Origin: an uncultured Clostridia bacterium
GTDB taxonomy: Bacteria; Bacillota; Clostridia; Oscillospirales; JAAYOS01
Reading direction: 5' to 3'
DNA: 64,000 nt
Assembly: GCA_947631015.1 (NCBI GenBank)
Contig: CANRJS010000008.1
Location: forward strand, 1 to 64,000
The notes below the pieces were generated by a model. The model was not told the DNA's origin. It searched no databases and saw only the letters and a program-made list of their open reading frames with translations. Positions within the stretch are counted from its first letter, which is position 1. Each line of letters starts with the position of its first letter. Made by a program: the position numbers and the translations under genes. Positions 15,291 to 23,810 of this stretch are shown here, in pieces.

Positions 15291-16046
15291 ATGAACAAGG
15301 GGCGGATAATGCTCTTTGCGATGCTCGCCGCGGCGACGATAGTCATAGCGGTGCTGATGAGCATATTTGCGACCGGCGCGACGGGCGAGCGGCCGGAGAT
15401 AGTCCTGCCGCAGGAACTTCCCGAGGGACTTCAGCCCGGATGGAGCTTTGACGGCTCGGACCGTGCGCCGGACGCGGGAGACGTGAGCGCGGAGACGCTC
15501 GCGGCGCTCGTGCTGTCGCTCGAGCGGCCGGAGGAGTATTACGCCACGATGAAGGTCGGCCTGTACTGGGACAGCGGCTCGTCCGAGACGCGCCGCGAGG
15601 TGTGGTCGACCGGCGGATATGAGCTTATCCGCAGCTACGACGAGTCCGGCTCGCCCGAGCGGAACTGCATTGTTGCGGGCGAGGACACATATATCTGGTA
15701 CGAGAACGAGACGCAGTACTACGTCGGCGCGACGGCGGCGTTCAGCACCGACGACGAGGCGCAGATCCCTACCTACGAGGATCTTGCGGCGGTGCCGCGG
15801 GAAAACGTGGCGCTCTGCCGGTATGAGGCGAGCGGCGACATCCCCTGTCTCTACGCAGAGACCGTGGACGACATGGGTCAGACGAATCGCTGGTGGGTGT
15901 CGCTCTCGAACGGACTTCTGTGGAAGTTCGAGACGTGGGACGGCGGCGAGCTCGCATATTCGATGCAGACGCTCTCGCTTTCCACCGACGCGGTGGACAG
16001 GAGAGAGTTCGTCCTGCCGGACGGGAACAACGTTTTTGCGGAGTAG
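15291..16046 (+). CDS. Membrane-anchored hypothetical protein
   Basis: A 251-residue protein with one N-terminal transmembrane or signal segment (IMLFAMLAAATIVIAVLMSI) and an extracytoplasmic remainder. The body (LVLSLERPEEYYATMKVGLYW ... TRREVWSTGGYELIRSY ... EDTYIWYENETQYYVG) has alternating strands reminiscent of LolA/RseB-type beta-sheet proteins that report on outer layers. I cannot name a family with confidence. It starts four bases after wecB and ends at a strong terminator, so it is the last gene of the wall-polymer operon and may act at the cell surface. Confidence 0.7.
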   Translation: MNKGRIMLFAMLAAATIVIAVLMSIFATGATGERPEIVLPQELPEGLQPGWSFDGSDRAPDAGDVSAETLAALVLSLERPEEYYATMKVGLYWDSGSSETRREVWSTGGYELIRSYDESGSPERNCIVAGEDTYIWYENETQYYVGATAAFSTDDEAQIPTYEDLAAVPRENVALCRYEASGDIPCLYAETVDDMGQTNRWWVSLSNGLLWKFETWDGGELAYSMQTLSLSTDAVDRREFVLPDGNNVFAE

Positions 16047-16049
16047 AAA

Positions 16050-16127
16050 GTTTTGCGGGGGGCAATGCCCCCCGCAAACTATTTTTTATAGAGCTTTGCT
16101 CTGCCTGAAAATGCAGAGCAAAATGCT
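16050..16127. terminator. Two hairpins between convergent genes
   Basis: First hairpin: TTTGCGGGGGGC, loop AAT, GCCCCCCGCAAA (16052-16078), followed by a T-rich run ATTTTTTAT. Second: TTTGCTCTGC pairs with GCAGAGCAAA around an eight-base loop (about 16094-16121). They terminate the plus-strand operon and the minus-strand ATPase gene. Confidence 0.8.
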
Positions 16128-18349
16128 CAAAGCCTTACGATATTGACGTTCTCGTGTCCCGCGCACAGCTCCGCCTCGCGGCTGTGGCAGGTGAAGAGCA
16201 GTATCTGCCGCGTCTCGGCCTCGCGCTCAAGGAGGCGGAGCGCCGCCTCGAGGCGCCCGTCGTCGAAGGTGACGAACGCGTCGTCGAGAATCAGCGGCGT
16301 GTCCTCGGGGAGGACGGCGTGCGCCACGGCGAGCCGAAGCGCGAACCAGAGCTGGTCGGACGTCCCACGGCTGAGCTGTGCTCCCGAGCGGAGGGGAGAC
16401 GCCTCGCGCCCCGCCTCAGGCCTGAACTCACGGCTTACCGTCACGCGGTCGTACCGTCCGGCGGTGAGCTCGCCGAGTATCCGCGCGGTCTCCTTTCCGA
16501 GGGCGGGGGAGAACCGGCTGCGAAGCTCGTCGCCCGCGCGCCGGAGCGCTTCGAGCGCCGTGTCGATGGCGCGGTAGCGGCGCTCGCATTCGGCAAGACG
16601 CTCCTCGAGCCGCCCGCGCTTTTCGTCGATGATCGCCGCGTCGCGCCCGCCGAGGACGCCGCTGTTGTATGAGACGTCGCGGCGGAGCTCGGCAATGTGA
16701 CGGCGGAGCGCTTCAAGCTCCGCCTCCGCGTCCTCTCGCGTCATGCCGGAAAAGTCCTCGGCGCTCGGAACGTCCTCCTCGCTTCCGTCCGCGCTTTCGG
16801 CGGGGACGGAGCTTTTCAGTGCGTCGATAGCGGCGCGCGCCTCGCGGGCGCTGCCTTGCAGCATGTCGCGCTTCTCGCTCCACGATATGAGCGTTCTCAG
16901 CGCGTCGAGCGGCTGCCCGCGCTCGCCCGTGAGCGCCTCGAGCTCGTCCTCTGCGGGGGACGGCTCGCCCGCAAGACCCGCCGCGCGCTCGGCGCATTTC
17001 GAGCGGTGAGCTTCCGCCGACCTCGTGTTCTCGATGAACTCGCGGAGCGCATCGGGAGAGCCGGCGTTCCAGCCCCGAAGCAGCGCTTCAAGCGACGCGC
17101 GAGAGAGCGTGCGCTTCCTCACGCTCCTTGCCGCGAGAACCGCAAGCACAAGACAGCAAACCGCCGCAGCGGCGCCGCAGAATATCTGAACGTTGGAGCG
17201 GATAAACAGCTCGGACACAAAGCAGCAGACGGCGGCAAGCCCGAGGAGCGCCGCAAGGACTGCAAAGCGGCGCGGCGTCCTGTCCGACGAGGACGCTTCG
17301 AGCCGCCGCGCCTCGTCGAGATCCTGCTGCGCGGCGGCGGCCGCCCGACCCGCGAGCGTCTCGGCGTTCGGAAGCGCGCCGTGCGCGTGCTGCGCTCTGC
17401 CTACGGCGGCGAATATCCGCCGGTCGAGCTCTGAAAGCTCCTCGTCCAGATCTCTTAGGCGCGCGGAGGCCGCATCCCTCTCGGCTGTGACTCGGCCCTC
17501 GAGGCTCCGCAGCTCGCCCGTGGAAGGGCACCCCTCGGGGAGGACGTTTTCCTCGATGTTCCTAAGCTCCTGCTCGATATTTTCGAGCCGCTCCCGCGCG
17601 GCGGCAAGCTTCCTCCGCGCGGCGGCGCTCTCGGCGGAGCCCATACGCTTTAGAAGGTCTTCAAGCTCCTTCTCTCGGGCGGCCGCCTCGCGGAGCTCCG
17701 ATTCAAGCGAATCTATCAGGTCGGCGGTCGCGCGGCAATCGTCCGCCTTGCGGCGCAGGGAGTTTATCTCGCCCTCCAGCTCGGGGATCTCTCCGCGCCG
17801 GTTGAAGCGGAGGCGGCGCTGCCATTCGCGGAGGCGCGCTTCCGCCGCCGAGGCGTTCGCGCTCTCGTCCCCGGAGGAGACGGTCGCGAGTATCCGCGCC
17901 TCGAGCTCCGCAGAGCCGGAGGGCAGCGGCGGAGAGGAAACGAACGCGCTCCGCTCGAACACCTCGCGGCTCGCGCCGGTCAGTTTTTCGCCGATGTTTT
18001 CGGCGGTGAGGCCGGCGTCCCCGCCGCCGGAGGTGTAGGCGCGGAGACTGCGGAGCGGCGCGGAGTCTGTGCCGCTCCGTTCCACCGTTATCTCACGGCC
18101 GTCCGCCTCGAGCTCGAGCCTGCCGCTTATCGGAGCGCCCGACCACGGGCGGTAGAGGTTCTTTTCGGCGGGACGCTCCTTCGTGTCGCGCTCCCGCGTG
18201 GGTATGCCGTAGAGCATCGCGCGGAGGAACGCGCACCAGGTCGACTTTCCGCTCTCGTTTGCGCCCTCGATGATGTTGAGGCCGGGCTCGAGCTCGAGCT
18301 TCGACTCGTGCAGCCCCGCAAACGTCGCAAACATCCGTCTTATCTTCAC
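16127..18349 (-). CDS. SbcC/YhaN-like AAA ATPase
   Basis: A 740-residue protein. Walker A is GANESGKST near residues 34-42, within the N-terminal motif GLNIIEGANESGKSTW typical of YhaN/RecF-like ATPases. Walker B/D-loop is at the end (PLILDDAFVTFDDGR), and the signature region is LSRGTSDQLWFALRLAVAHA. The middle is long coiled coil interrupted around residues 355-410 by two hydrophobic stretches (FAVLAALLGLAAVCCFVSEL and AAAVCCLVLAVLAA), which look like membrane helices as in YhaN. Its start overlaps the stop of the SbcD-like gene by four bases. The pair should form an Mre11-Rad50-like nuclease complex, possibly membrane-attached. Confidence 0.85.
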   Translation of the reverse strand: MKIRRMFATFAGLHESKLELEPGLNIIEGANESGKSTWCAFLRAMLYGIPTRERDTKERPAEKNLYRPWSGAPISGRLELEADGREITVERSGTDSAPLRSLRAYTSGGGDAGLTAENIGEKLTGASREVFERSAFVSSPPLPSGSAELEARILATVSSGDESANASAAEARLREWQRRLRFNRRGEIPELEGEINSLRRKADDCRATADLIDSLESELREAAAREKELEDLLKRMGSAESAAARRKLAAARERLENIEQELRNIEENVLPEGCPSTGELRSLEGRVTAERDAASARLRDLDEELSELDRRIFAAVGRAQHAHGALPNAETLAGRAAAAAQQDLDEARRLEASSSDRTPRRFAVLAALLGLAAVCCFVSELFIRSNVQIFCGAAAAVCCLVLAVLAARSVRKRTLSRASLEALLRGWNAGSPDALREFIENTRSAEAHRSKCAERAAGLAGEPSPAEDELEALTGERGQPLDALRTLISWSEKRDMLQGSAREARAAIDALKSSVPAESADGSEEDVPSAEDFSGMTREDAEAELEALRRHIAELRRDVSYNSGVLGGRDAAIIDEKRGRLEERLAECERRYRAIDTALEALRRAGDELRSRFSPALGKETARILGELTAGRYDRVTVSREFRPEAGREASPLRSGAQLSRGTSDQLWFALRLAVAHAVLPEDTPLILDDAFVTFDDGRLEAALRLLEREAETRQILLFTCHSREAELCAGHENVNIVRL

Positions 18350-19404
18350 AGCGGCGCCTCCTCTCCGTCGAGCGCGGCGAGGCCGTACCTCGCGGCAAGC
18401 TCCGCGAGCGCCTCGGCCTCTGCGTTCCCGGCGTCGCCGGACTCGGCGCGGACGGCATCGAGCGCGCGGAGGAACGCCCCCGCAAGCGAGTCCTCGGCGG
18501 CAAGCTCGCGCACGCGCTTCGGCAGGCGCGTCCTGTCCGTGACCTTCACATAGAACGCTCGCGGAGCAAGCTCGCGTGCGAGCGCCTCGGTGTCGACCGG
18601 CTCGCTCTCGCCGGTGAGGACGAGCTTCACAAGGTCGCGCTCGAGGCCGTCCGGGACGGCGCGCTCGCCGCTCTCTATAGTCACGAATTTCCGCGCGCCG
18701 AGCGGGACGAACCTCACGCGGGCGCGATCCTCGATCTCGACGACATACACGCCCTTCTCGCCGGTCTCGTCAAAGCCGCGCCCCATGGGGCAGCCCGGGT
18801 AGGCAAAGAGCGTGTCGCCCGCGCGAACGGCTTCGCTCCGCGCGTGTATGTGTCCGAGCGCGAGGTAGCTGAGTCCGCTCACGGCAATGTCGCGCGGCGA
18901 GACCGCATGGTAGTACGCGGAGGAGGCGTCCGCCTCGCCGTGCAGGACCATCACCGAGGGAAGTCCCTGCTCCGCGCGGAAGCCCTGCAGCAGCTCGCGC
19001 TCGACCACGGGCGCGGCGAAGCCCGCGCCGTAGACGTCGAAGTCCCCACACGGTATCTTCTCTATCCGCTCGGAGCGGAAGATGTGGACGTTCTCGGGCA
19101 GGTCCTGCCTGCGGTAGACCGAGTGGACCGACATATAGTCGTGATTTCCCGGGGAAATAAATACCGGCACACCGGCGCGTCCCAGCAGAGCGAAGGTCCT
19201 GTCCGCCACCGAGCGGGAGGGGGAGGGCTCGTCAAAGAGATCGCCGGAGATGAGTATGGCGTCCGCTCGCTCGCTTTCCGCGAGCTCGCAAATCTTTGCA
19301 AGCGTGGTGAAAAGCTCCTCGCGGAGCTCGGCCGCGACATCCTCCGGAAGACCCGCTATCGGCGAGCCGAGGTGCAGGTCTGCGGTATGTATAAGCTTTA
19401 TCAT
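18346..19404 (-). CDS. SbcD/Mre11-like exonuclease subunit
   Basis: A 352-residue calcineurin-like phosphoesterase. The metal motifs occur in order: HTADLHLGS, ILISGDLFDEP, ISPGNHDYMS, VLHGEAD and LALGHIHARSE. The C-terminal domain beyond residue 240 is the usual capping and partner-binding region. This is the nuclease half of a DNA-end processing complex whose ATPase half is the downstream, four-base-overlapping gene. The order (nuclease first, YhaN-like second) matches B. subtilis yhaO-yhaN more than sbcD-sbcC. GGAG lies 7 bases before the ATG. Confidence 0.88.
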   Translation of the reverse strand: MIKLIHTADLHLGSPIAGLPEDVAAELREELFTTLAKICELAESERADAILISGDLFDEPSPSRSVADRTFALLGRAGVPVFISPGNHDYMSVHSVYRRQDLPENVHIFRSERIEKIPCGDFDVYGAGFAAPVVERELLQGFRAEQGLPSVMVLHGEADASSAYYHAVSPRDIAVSGLSYLALGHIHARSEAVRAGDTLFAYPGCPMGRGFDETGEKGVYVVEIEDRARVRFVPLGARKFVTIESGERAVPDGLERDLVKLVLTGESEPVDTEALARELAPRAFYVKVTDRTRLPKRVRELAAEDSLAGAFLRALDAVRAESGDAGNAEAEALAELAARYGLAALDGEEAPL

Positions 19405-19439
19405 AGTCGTACTCCGTCGACGGGTATCGGGTGGAGGCG

Positions 19440-20561
19440 TTACAGCCCCATCGCCTCATAGGCGAGATCCCGTATCCTGTGATGTATGATATTGTAGGCG
19501 TAGTTGCAGTTCATGACCTGCATTCCGATGTAAATTGAGACCTTGTTTTCTGTGTCCGCCATGCAGTACGCGGCCGCCGCGCCGTTCCAGCCGAATTCTC
19601 CCACCGGCGTCGGAGAGAGGGACAGATTCTTATCCATGTGGACGCGGCCGCAGAGACCCCAGCCGTAGCCGTAGAGCGGGGTCTGCCAGCGGCGAAAGTC
19701 GCTGAGCGGCACGTACTCGAGGAGGTTCCTCTGGCAGAGCGCAAGCGTCTCCTCCTTCAGGACGCGGACGCCGTTTGCGCCGACGCCGCCGTTCGCTATC
19801 ATGTCCATAAAGAGCGAGTAGTCGTGCACGGTGCTGTAGAGACCGCCGCTGCCGAGCTCGACGCCCTGGCTGTCAATGGCGCCGCCGCCCTCGAGAGGAG
19901 AGACTCTGTTACGCTCGTTGTCGTAGACCCACGCGGCGGCGAGGCGCTTCTGCTGCTCCGCGTCGGGGTGAAAGCCGGTGTCGGTCATGCCGAGCGGCCG
20001 GAAGAACACCTCGTCGAGGTACGCGCCGAGGCTTTTGCCGGTTATCTTCTCGATTATCGCGCCGAGGACGTCCTGACTTGTGCCGTACTCGTAGCGTGTG
20101 CCGGGGTCGAAGTGGAGCGGGACCTTTGCCATCTGCGCCGCCATGGTAATGTTGTCATGGACGGTCTCCGGCTCCGGGAACTCCCCGAACACGCCGTAGC
20201 TCCAGCCGCCCTCCATCAGGAAGCAGTGGCGGACAAGCAGCTCGGTCTTTGCGGGACGGACGGCGTCGCCGTCGCGCACCGTGAGCGACGCGAACTCGGG
20301 CAGGTACTTGGACACCGGGTCGTCTATCGCGAGGCGGCCTTCCTCCACGAGCTTCAGCGCGCCGAGGCAGAGCGACACCTTCGAGCAGGAGAAGATGAGG
20401 TAGAGCTCGCCCCCGGTCATGGGAGCCTTCCGCTCCGCGTCCGGGTGACCGACGTACCTGCGGTAGACGACGTCGTGGTTCATACGAACCTCGACGTCCG
20501 CCGCGGGAATGTCCGCCGCCTCGAGAGACGCCAGATAGCGGGTGAGTTTGCTGAAATCCAT
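19440..20561 (-). CDS. Beta-lactamase-fold serine hydrolase
   Basis: A 373-residue protein of the class C beta-lactamase/esterase (PF00144) family. The SxxK motif is S58-C-S-K61 in LIFSCSKVSLC, and the Tyr motif region reads RYEYGTSQDVLGAIIEKITG, where YGT replaces the usual YxN. There is no signal peptide, so it acts in the cytosol and is more likely an esterase or D-aminopeptidase-like enzyme than a resistance enzyme. AAAGGAGG precedes the ATG. It lies 35 bases upstream of the SbcD-like gene on the same strand but looks functionally unrelated. Confidence 0.82.
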   Translation of the reverse strand: MDFSKLTRYLASLEAADIPAADVEVRMNHDVVYRRYVGHPDAERKAPMTGGELYLIFSCSKVSLCLGALKLVEEGRLAIDDPVSKYLPEFASLTVRDGDAVRPAKTELLVRHCFLMEGGWSYGVFGEFPEPETVHDNITMAAQMAKVPLHFDPGTRYEYGTSQDVLGAIIEKITGKSLGAYLDEVFFRPLGMTDTGFHPDAEQQKRLAAAWVYDNERNRVSPLEGGGAIDSQGVELGSGGLYSTVHDYSLFMDMIANGGVGANGVRVLKEETLALCQRNLLEYVPLSDFRRWQTPLYGYGWGLCGRVHMDKNLSLSPTPVGEFGWNGAAAAYCMADTENKVSIYIGMQVMNCNYAYNIIHHRIRDLAYEAMGL

Positions 20562-20679
20562 AGCAAAACCTCCTTTGATTTGTCTGATTTATACAATTTT
20601 AATATACCATAATATAGCGTTTATTGCAACACCTTATCTGCGGGCGAAGCCGCGACCTTGCGGGGCAAAAGCAAAAGAT

Positions 20680-20708
20680 TTGACTAATCGTATGCTTTGC
20701 GATATACT
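20680..20708 (+). promoter_or_regulatory. Promoter of the 20753 operon
   Basis: TTGACT (20680-20685), a 17-base spacer, TATACT (20703-20708), in a visibly AT-rich patch. Confidence 0.75.
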
Positions 20709-20752
20709 ATATCCGTATAGATTTTTACAGCGGCGAAAGGGAGCGGGAAAGC

Positions 20753-21301
20753 ATGGCGGACGTATTTAACGAACAGATTGTAAAGAAAAAGCGCGATTTT
20801 ACCGACGTTATCAAGATCGTTCTGATAATTCTTGCCGCGTTTGTCGTAGACTCTGCGTTCCTGATCATAGGAATACTCAGGACGGTGTTCCCGGCGGTGT
20901 TCGCGATAAGCGTTTATCTTGCTTACAACTTCATACGTAATATGTCCGTCGAGTACGAGTACTCGGTCATGAACGGCGAGCTCGACGTGGACTGCATCGC
21001 GGGACGGCGCAAGCGCAAGAAGATGCTCTCGGTGTCTGTCCGCCGGTTCTCGATACTCGCGCCGGTGAAGGCGGAGTACCGCGCGGAGTACGAGAGCCAG
21101 TCGATACGCAATTTCATCCACGCGAGCATCTCCGACCGCACGGACGGACTGTGGTTCGCGCGCTATGAGGACGACGCCGGGGTGGACACCGTGCTCTTCT
21201 TCAACCCCAACGAAAAGCTCCTCGGCGCGATGGCGCGGGTGATACCGGGCAAGGCGAAGGACGTACCTCCCGAGCTGCTCCGCAGAGGTGACGAGGTTTG
21301 A
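20753..21301 (+). CDS. DUF6106-like membrane protein
   Basis: A 182-residue protein starting MADVFNEQIVKKKRDFTDVI, with two close transmembrane helices (IVLIILAAFVVDSAFLIIGI and TVFPAVFAISVYLAYNFI). A cytosolic domain follows with the pattern EYEYSVMNGELDVDCIAGRRKRKK. That pattern matches, from memory, DUF6106, a small Clostridia family of unknown role with a PH-like fold. It is the first gene of a run into acpS and nnrDE: its TGA overlaps the TTG start of acpS. No function is assigned. Confidence 0.65.
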   Translation: MADVFNEQIVKKKRDFTDVIKIVLIILAAFVVDSAFLIIGILRTVFPAVFAISVYLAYNFIRNMSVEYEYSVMNGELDVDCIAGRRKRKKMLSVSVRRFSILAPVKAEYRAEYESQSIRNFIHASISDRTDGLWFARYEDDAGVDTVLFFNPNEKLLGAMARVIPGKAKDVPPELLRRGDEV

Positions 21302-21651
21302 TAGCGGGGGTCGGTATCGACATGCTCGACATCGCGCGGATGGAGCGTCCCATGAAAAACGGACACTTCATGGAGCGCGTCTACACCGCGGCCGAGCGGG
21401 ACTACGTCGCGCGGAACGGAGCGCAGAGCGCCGCCGGCATCTTCTGTGCCAAGGAGGCGTTCGTGAAGGCCGTGGGCGAGGGACTGAAAATTCCGCTCGG
21501 AGAGGTGGAGGTGCGCCACGGCGAGCGCGGCGAGCCGCTCATCGTCCTGCACGGCGGGACGGCGGAGTGCTACGCCGACGTAAACATTCGGGTCTCGATA
21601 ACTCACACGGCGTCCACGGCGGCGGCCGTGGTCACGGTCGAAAGGGGATAG
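21298..21651 (+). CDS. acpS: Holo-[acyl-carrier-protein] synthase
   Basis: A 117-residue protein starting at TTG 21298 (overlap TTGA with the preceding stop; AGAGGTGACGAGG upstream). GVGIDMLDIARMER is the AcpS N-terminal signature with the Mg-binding Asp, FCAKEAFVKAVGEG is the second signature, and VSITHTASTAAAVV closes the domain. It transfers 4'-phosphopantetheine from CoA to acyl carrier proteins, and in this genome probably also serves DltC (56347). Confidence 0.93.
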   Translation: MIAGVGIDMLDIARMERPMKNGHFMERVYTAAERDYVARNGAQSAAGIFCAKEAFVKAVGEGLKIPLGEVEVRHGERGEPLIVLHGGTAECYADVNIRVSITHTASTAAAVVTVERG

Positions 21652-21654
21652 CGT

Positions 21655-23181
21655 ATGTGGCTCTATTCTAAAGAGAAGATGGCGGCGCTCGAGGCGGAGG
21701 AGATCCGCCGGGGCACGCCCGAGCACGTCCTGATGGAGCGCGCGGCGGAGGCGCTCGCCGCTGAAGCGGCGGCGCTCATGGGCGGCGCGGAAGGCAGGCG
21801 CGCTGCCGTGTTCTGCGGCAGAGGAAAGAACGGCGGGGACGGCTACGGAGCCGCCCGCATCCTCCGTTCTGCCGGTGCGGAGGTGAAGGTCTACGCCGTC
21901 GCGGGCGGAGAGCTCGCCGCGCTTACCTCCGTCATGAGAGACGGATACCTTGCCGACGGCGGCGAGGAGGAGCCGTTCGAGCGCTCCTCGCGTGAGTCGA
22001 TGGAGTTCTGCGCCGGCGCCGGCGTCATAATCGACGCGGTGTACGGCGCCGGCTTTCACGGAAGCCTGAGGGGAGCGGCGCTCGAGGCGGCGCGGGTGAT
22101 GAACATCTCCCGCGCGCCCGTCGTGTCCGCAGACCTGCCCTCCGGCGTCGCGGCGGACGGCGCGGCAAGCGAGCATGCGGTGCGCGCCGACGTGACAGTC
22201 GCGTTCGGACGCGCGAAGCCCGCGCACTTCATAGAACCCGGGCGCAGCCTCTCCGGGCGCGTCATGACGGCGGAGATAGGCATCTCCCCGGAAGCGGAGA
22301 AAGCGGCGGGGGGAGACGTCCGCCTTGTCGGGGACGACTTCCTGTTTGAGAAGATAGCGCCGCGCCGCCGCGACTCGCACAAGGGCGACTACGGCAGCGT
22401 GCTCATAGTCGGCGGAAGCATGGGACTCACCGGCGCGCCGCAGCTCGCGGCGGACGGCGCGCTCCGCGCCGGCGCGGGACTTGTATACATGGCGGCGCCG
22501 GAATGCGTGTATCCGATAATGGCGTCCGGCCTGCGGGAGACGATATGCTTCCCGGTCTCGTCGGCGGGCGGCGGATACGCCGCGAAGGCCGCGGAGGAAG
22601 TGCTCGAGCGGGCGAAGAAGGCGGACGTCGTCGTCCTCGGACCCGGTCTCGGCCGCTCGAAGGAGAGCGACCGCTTCGCGGCGGAGCTCATACTCGGGCT
22701 GAAGTGTACCCTCGTGCTCGACGCGGACGGCATAAACCTCGCCGCCTCGAATATAAATATACTGCGCGGGCGCAAAGCGCCTACGATAGTGACCCCGCAC
22801 GACGTTGAGTTCGCGCGGCTCGGCGGCTCGCTCGAGGCGGGACGTCTCGCCGGAGCGCGGAGCCTCGCGGAGGCGACGCGCGCCGTGACGGTGTTGAAGG
22901 GCGGCACGACGGTCGTCGCCGCGCCGGACGGAGAGACGTTCGTCGCCGCCTCCGGGAATCCCGGAATGGCGAAGGGCGGCTCGGGCGACGTGCTCGCGGG
23001 CGTCATAGCCGGTCTTGCGGCGGGGGGACTGTCCCCCATGGACGCGGCGGCGGCGGGCGCGTACATCCACGGGCGCGCCGGGAGCCTCGCGGCGGAGGAG
23101 CTGGGCGAGTTCGGCATGCTGCCGAGCGACCTGCTCCGAAAGCTCCCGCTTACGCTGAAGGACATAGTCCCGCGCAAATAG
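21655..23181 (+). CDS. nnrD: Bifunctional NAD(P)HX epimerase/dehydratase
   Basis: A 508-residue fusion repairing hydrated NAD(P)H. The N-terminal YjeF/NnrE epimerase domain (about 1-210) shows VFCGRGKNGGDGYGAARIL, IDAVYGAGFHG and SADLPSGVAADG. The C-terminal NnrD kinase-like dehydratase domain (about 220-505) shows HKGDYGSVLIVGGS, LGPGLGR, LDADGINLAA, TPHDVEFARL and GNPGMAKGGSGDVLAGVI. The acpS-nnrDE-alr order is common in Firmicutes. It starts three bases after the acpS stop. The start ATG is at 21655. Confidence 0.95.
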   Translation: MWLYSKEKMAALEAEEIRRGTPEHVLMERAAEALAAEAAALMGGAEGRRAAVFCGRGKNGGDGYGAARILRSAGAEVKVYAVAGGELAALTSVMRDGYLADGGEEEPFERSSRESMEFCAGAGVIIDAVYGAGFHGSLRGAALEAARVMNISRAPVVSADLPSGVAADGAASEHAVRADVTVAFGRAKPAHFIEPGRSLSGRVMTAEIGISPEAEKAAGGDVRLVGDDFLFEKIAPRRRDSHKGDYGSVLIVGGSMGLTGAPQLAADGALRAGAGLVYMAAPECVYPIMASGLRETICFPVSSAGGGYAAKAAEEVLERAKKADVVVLGPGLGRSKESDRFAAELILGLKCTLVLDADGINLAASNINILRGRKAPTIVTPHDVEFARLGGSLEAGRLAGARSLAEATRAVTVLKGGTTVVAAPDGETFVAASGNPGMAKGGSGDVLAGVIAGLAAGGLSPMDAAAAGAYIHGRAGSLAAEELGEFGMLPSDLLRKLPLTLKDIVPRK

Positions 23182-23213
23182 CGGAGGCACGGCCTCCGTC
23201 GGGAGGACCTGCC

Positions 23214-23810
23214 TTGCGTAAAATATCTGTTTTTCTTATAGCGTTGACGCTTGCCCTGCTCACCTCCTGCGCCCCGAGCGAGGAGGAGAGCGAGGACATA
23301 TTGAATCGCCTCGCGGCGCTCGGAGACTTCGATACCGAGATGACGGTGACGGCGGAATATCCCTCGCGCACCGTCTCCTTCCGGCTCGCGGCGTCGGTCG
23401 CGGGCGACGAATGCGGCGTTCGCGTCCTCGAGCCCGCCGAGCTCGAGGGTATTGACATCACGATAGGCGCGGGGGAGTGTACGGTGGAGTATGACGGCGC
23501 GAGCTTCGAGGCGGGCGACCCGTCCGCGCTCGGCATTGCGCCGGTGACGGCGGCGGCGGAGGTGGCGCGGCTGTTTCGCAGCGCTTCGCCGCGCGAAGTG
23601 GGCGCGGAGAAGCGCGCGGGTACGGACTGCGTGCTCCTCGTCTACGCGTCCGGCTCGGACGAGACCCGCGTGTGGGTCACGCTCGATACACTCACGCCTA
23701 CGGCGGCGGAGTTCCTGCGGGACGGAGAAAGACGCCTTGTGTGCGAGTTTGACACGTTTGATACAGGGGGAAGTGAAAGCCTTGCGGACATATCTGGAGA
23801 TCTCTCTTGA
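23214..23810 (+). CDS. Putative lipoprotein, unknown function
   Basis: A 198-residue protein starting at TTG 23214 after GGGAGG. The signal (ISVFLIALTLALLTSC) ends in a lipobox-like LLTSC, so it should be a lipoprotein. The mature part has a LolA/YcnI-like series of strands (FDTEMTVTAEYPSRTVSFRL, then TVEYDGASFEAG and ETRVWVTLDTLTPTAAEF), resembling surface proteins in Clostridia with no firm function. It sits between nnrDE and alr, overlaps alr by 29 bases, and is therefore co-translated with it. Confidence 0.75.
   Translation: MRKISVFLIALTLALLTSCAPSEEESEDILNRLAALGDFDTEMTVTAEYPSRTVSFRLAASVAGDECGVRVLEPAELEGIDITIGAGECTVEYDGASFEAGDPSALGIAPVTAAAEVARLFRSASPREVGAEKRAGTDCVLLVYASGSDETRVWVTLDTLTPTAAEFLRDGERRLVCEFDTFDTGGSESLADISGDLS

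Noticed and set aside
19440-20561. Beta-lactamase resistance gene
   Set aside because: SxxK is present but there is no signal peptide and the YxN motif is altered. General PF00144 esterase or peptidase-like activity is more likely.
21163-23190. A long minus-strand frame opposite acpS and nnrDE
   Set aside because: Same composition artefact; the plus-strand proteins carry all catalytic motifs.
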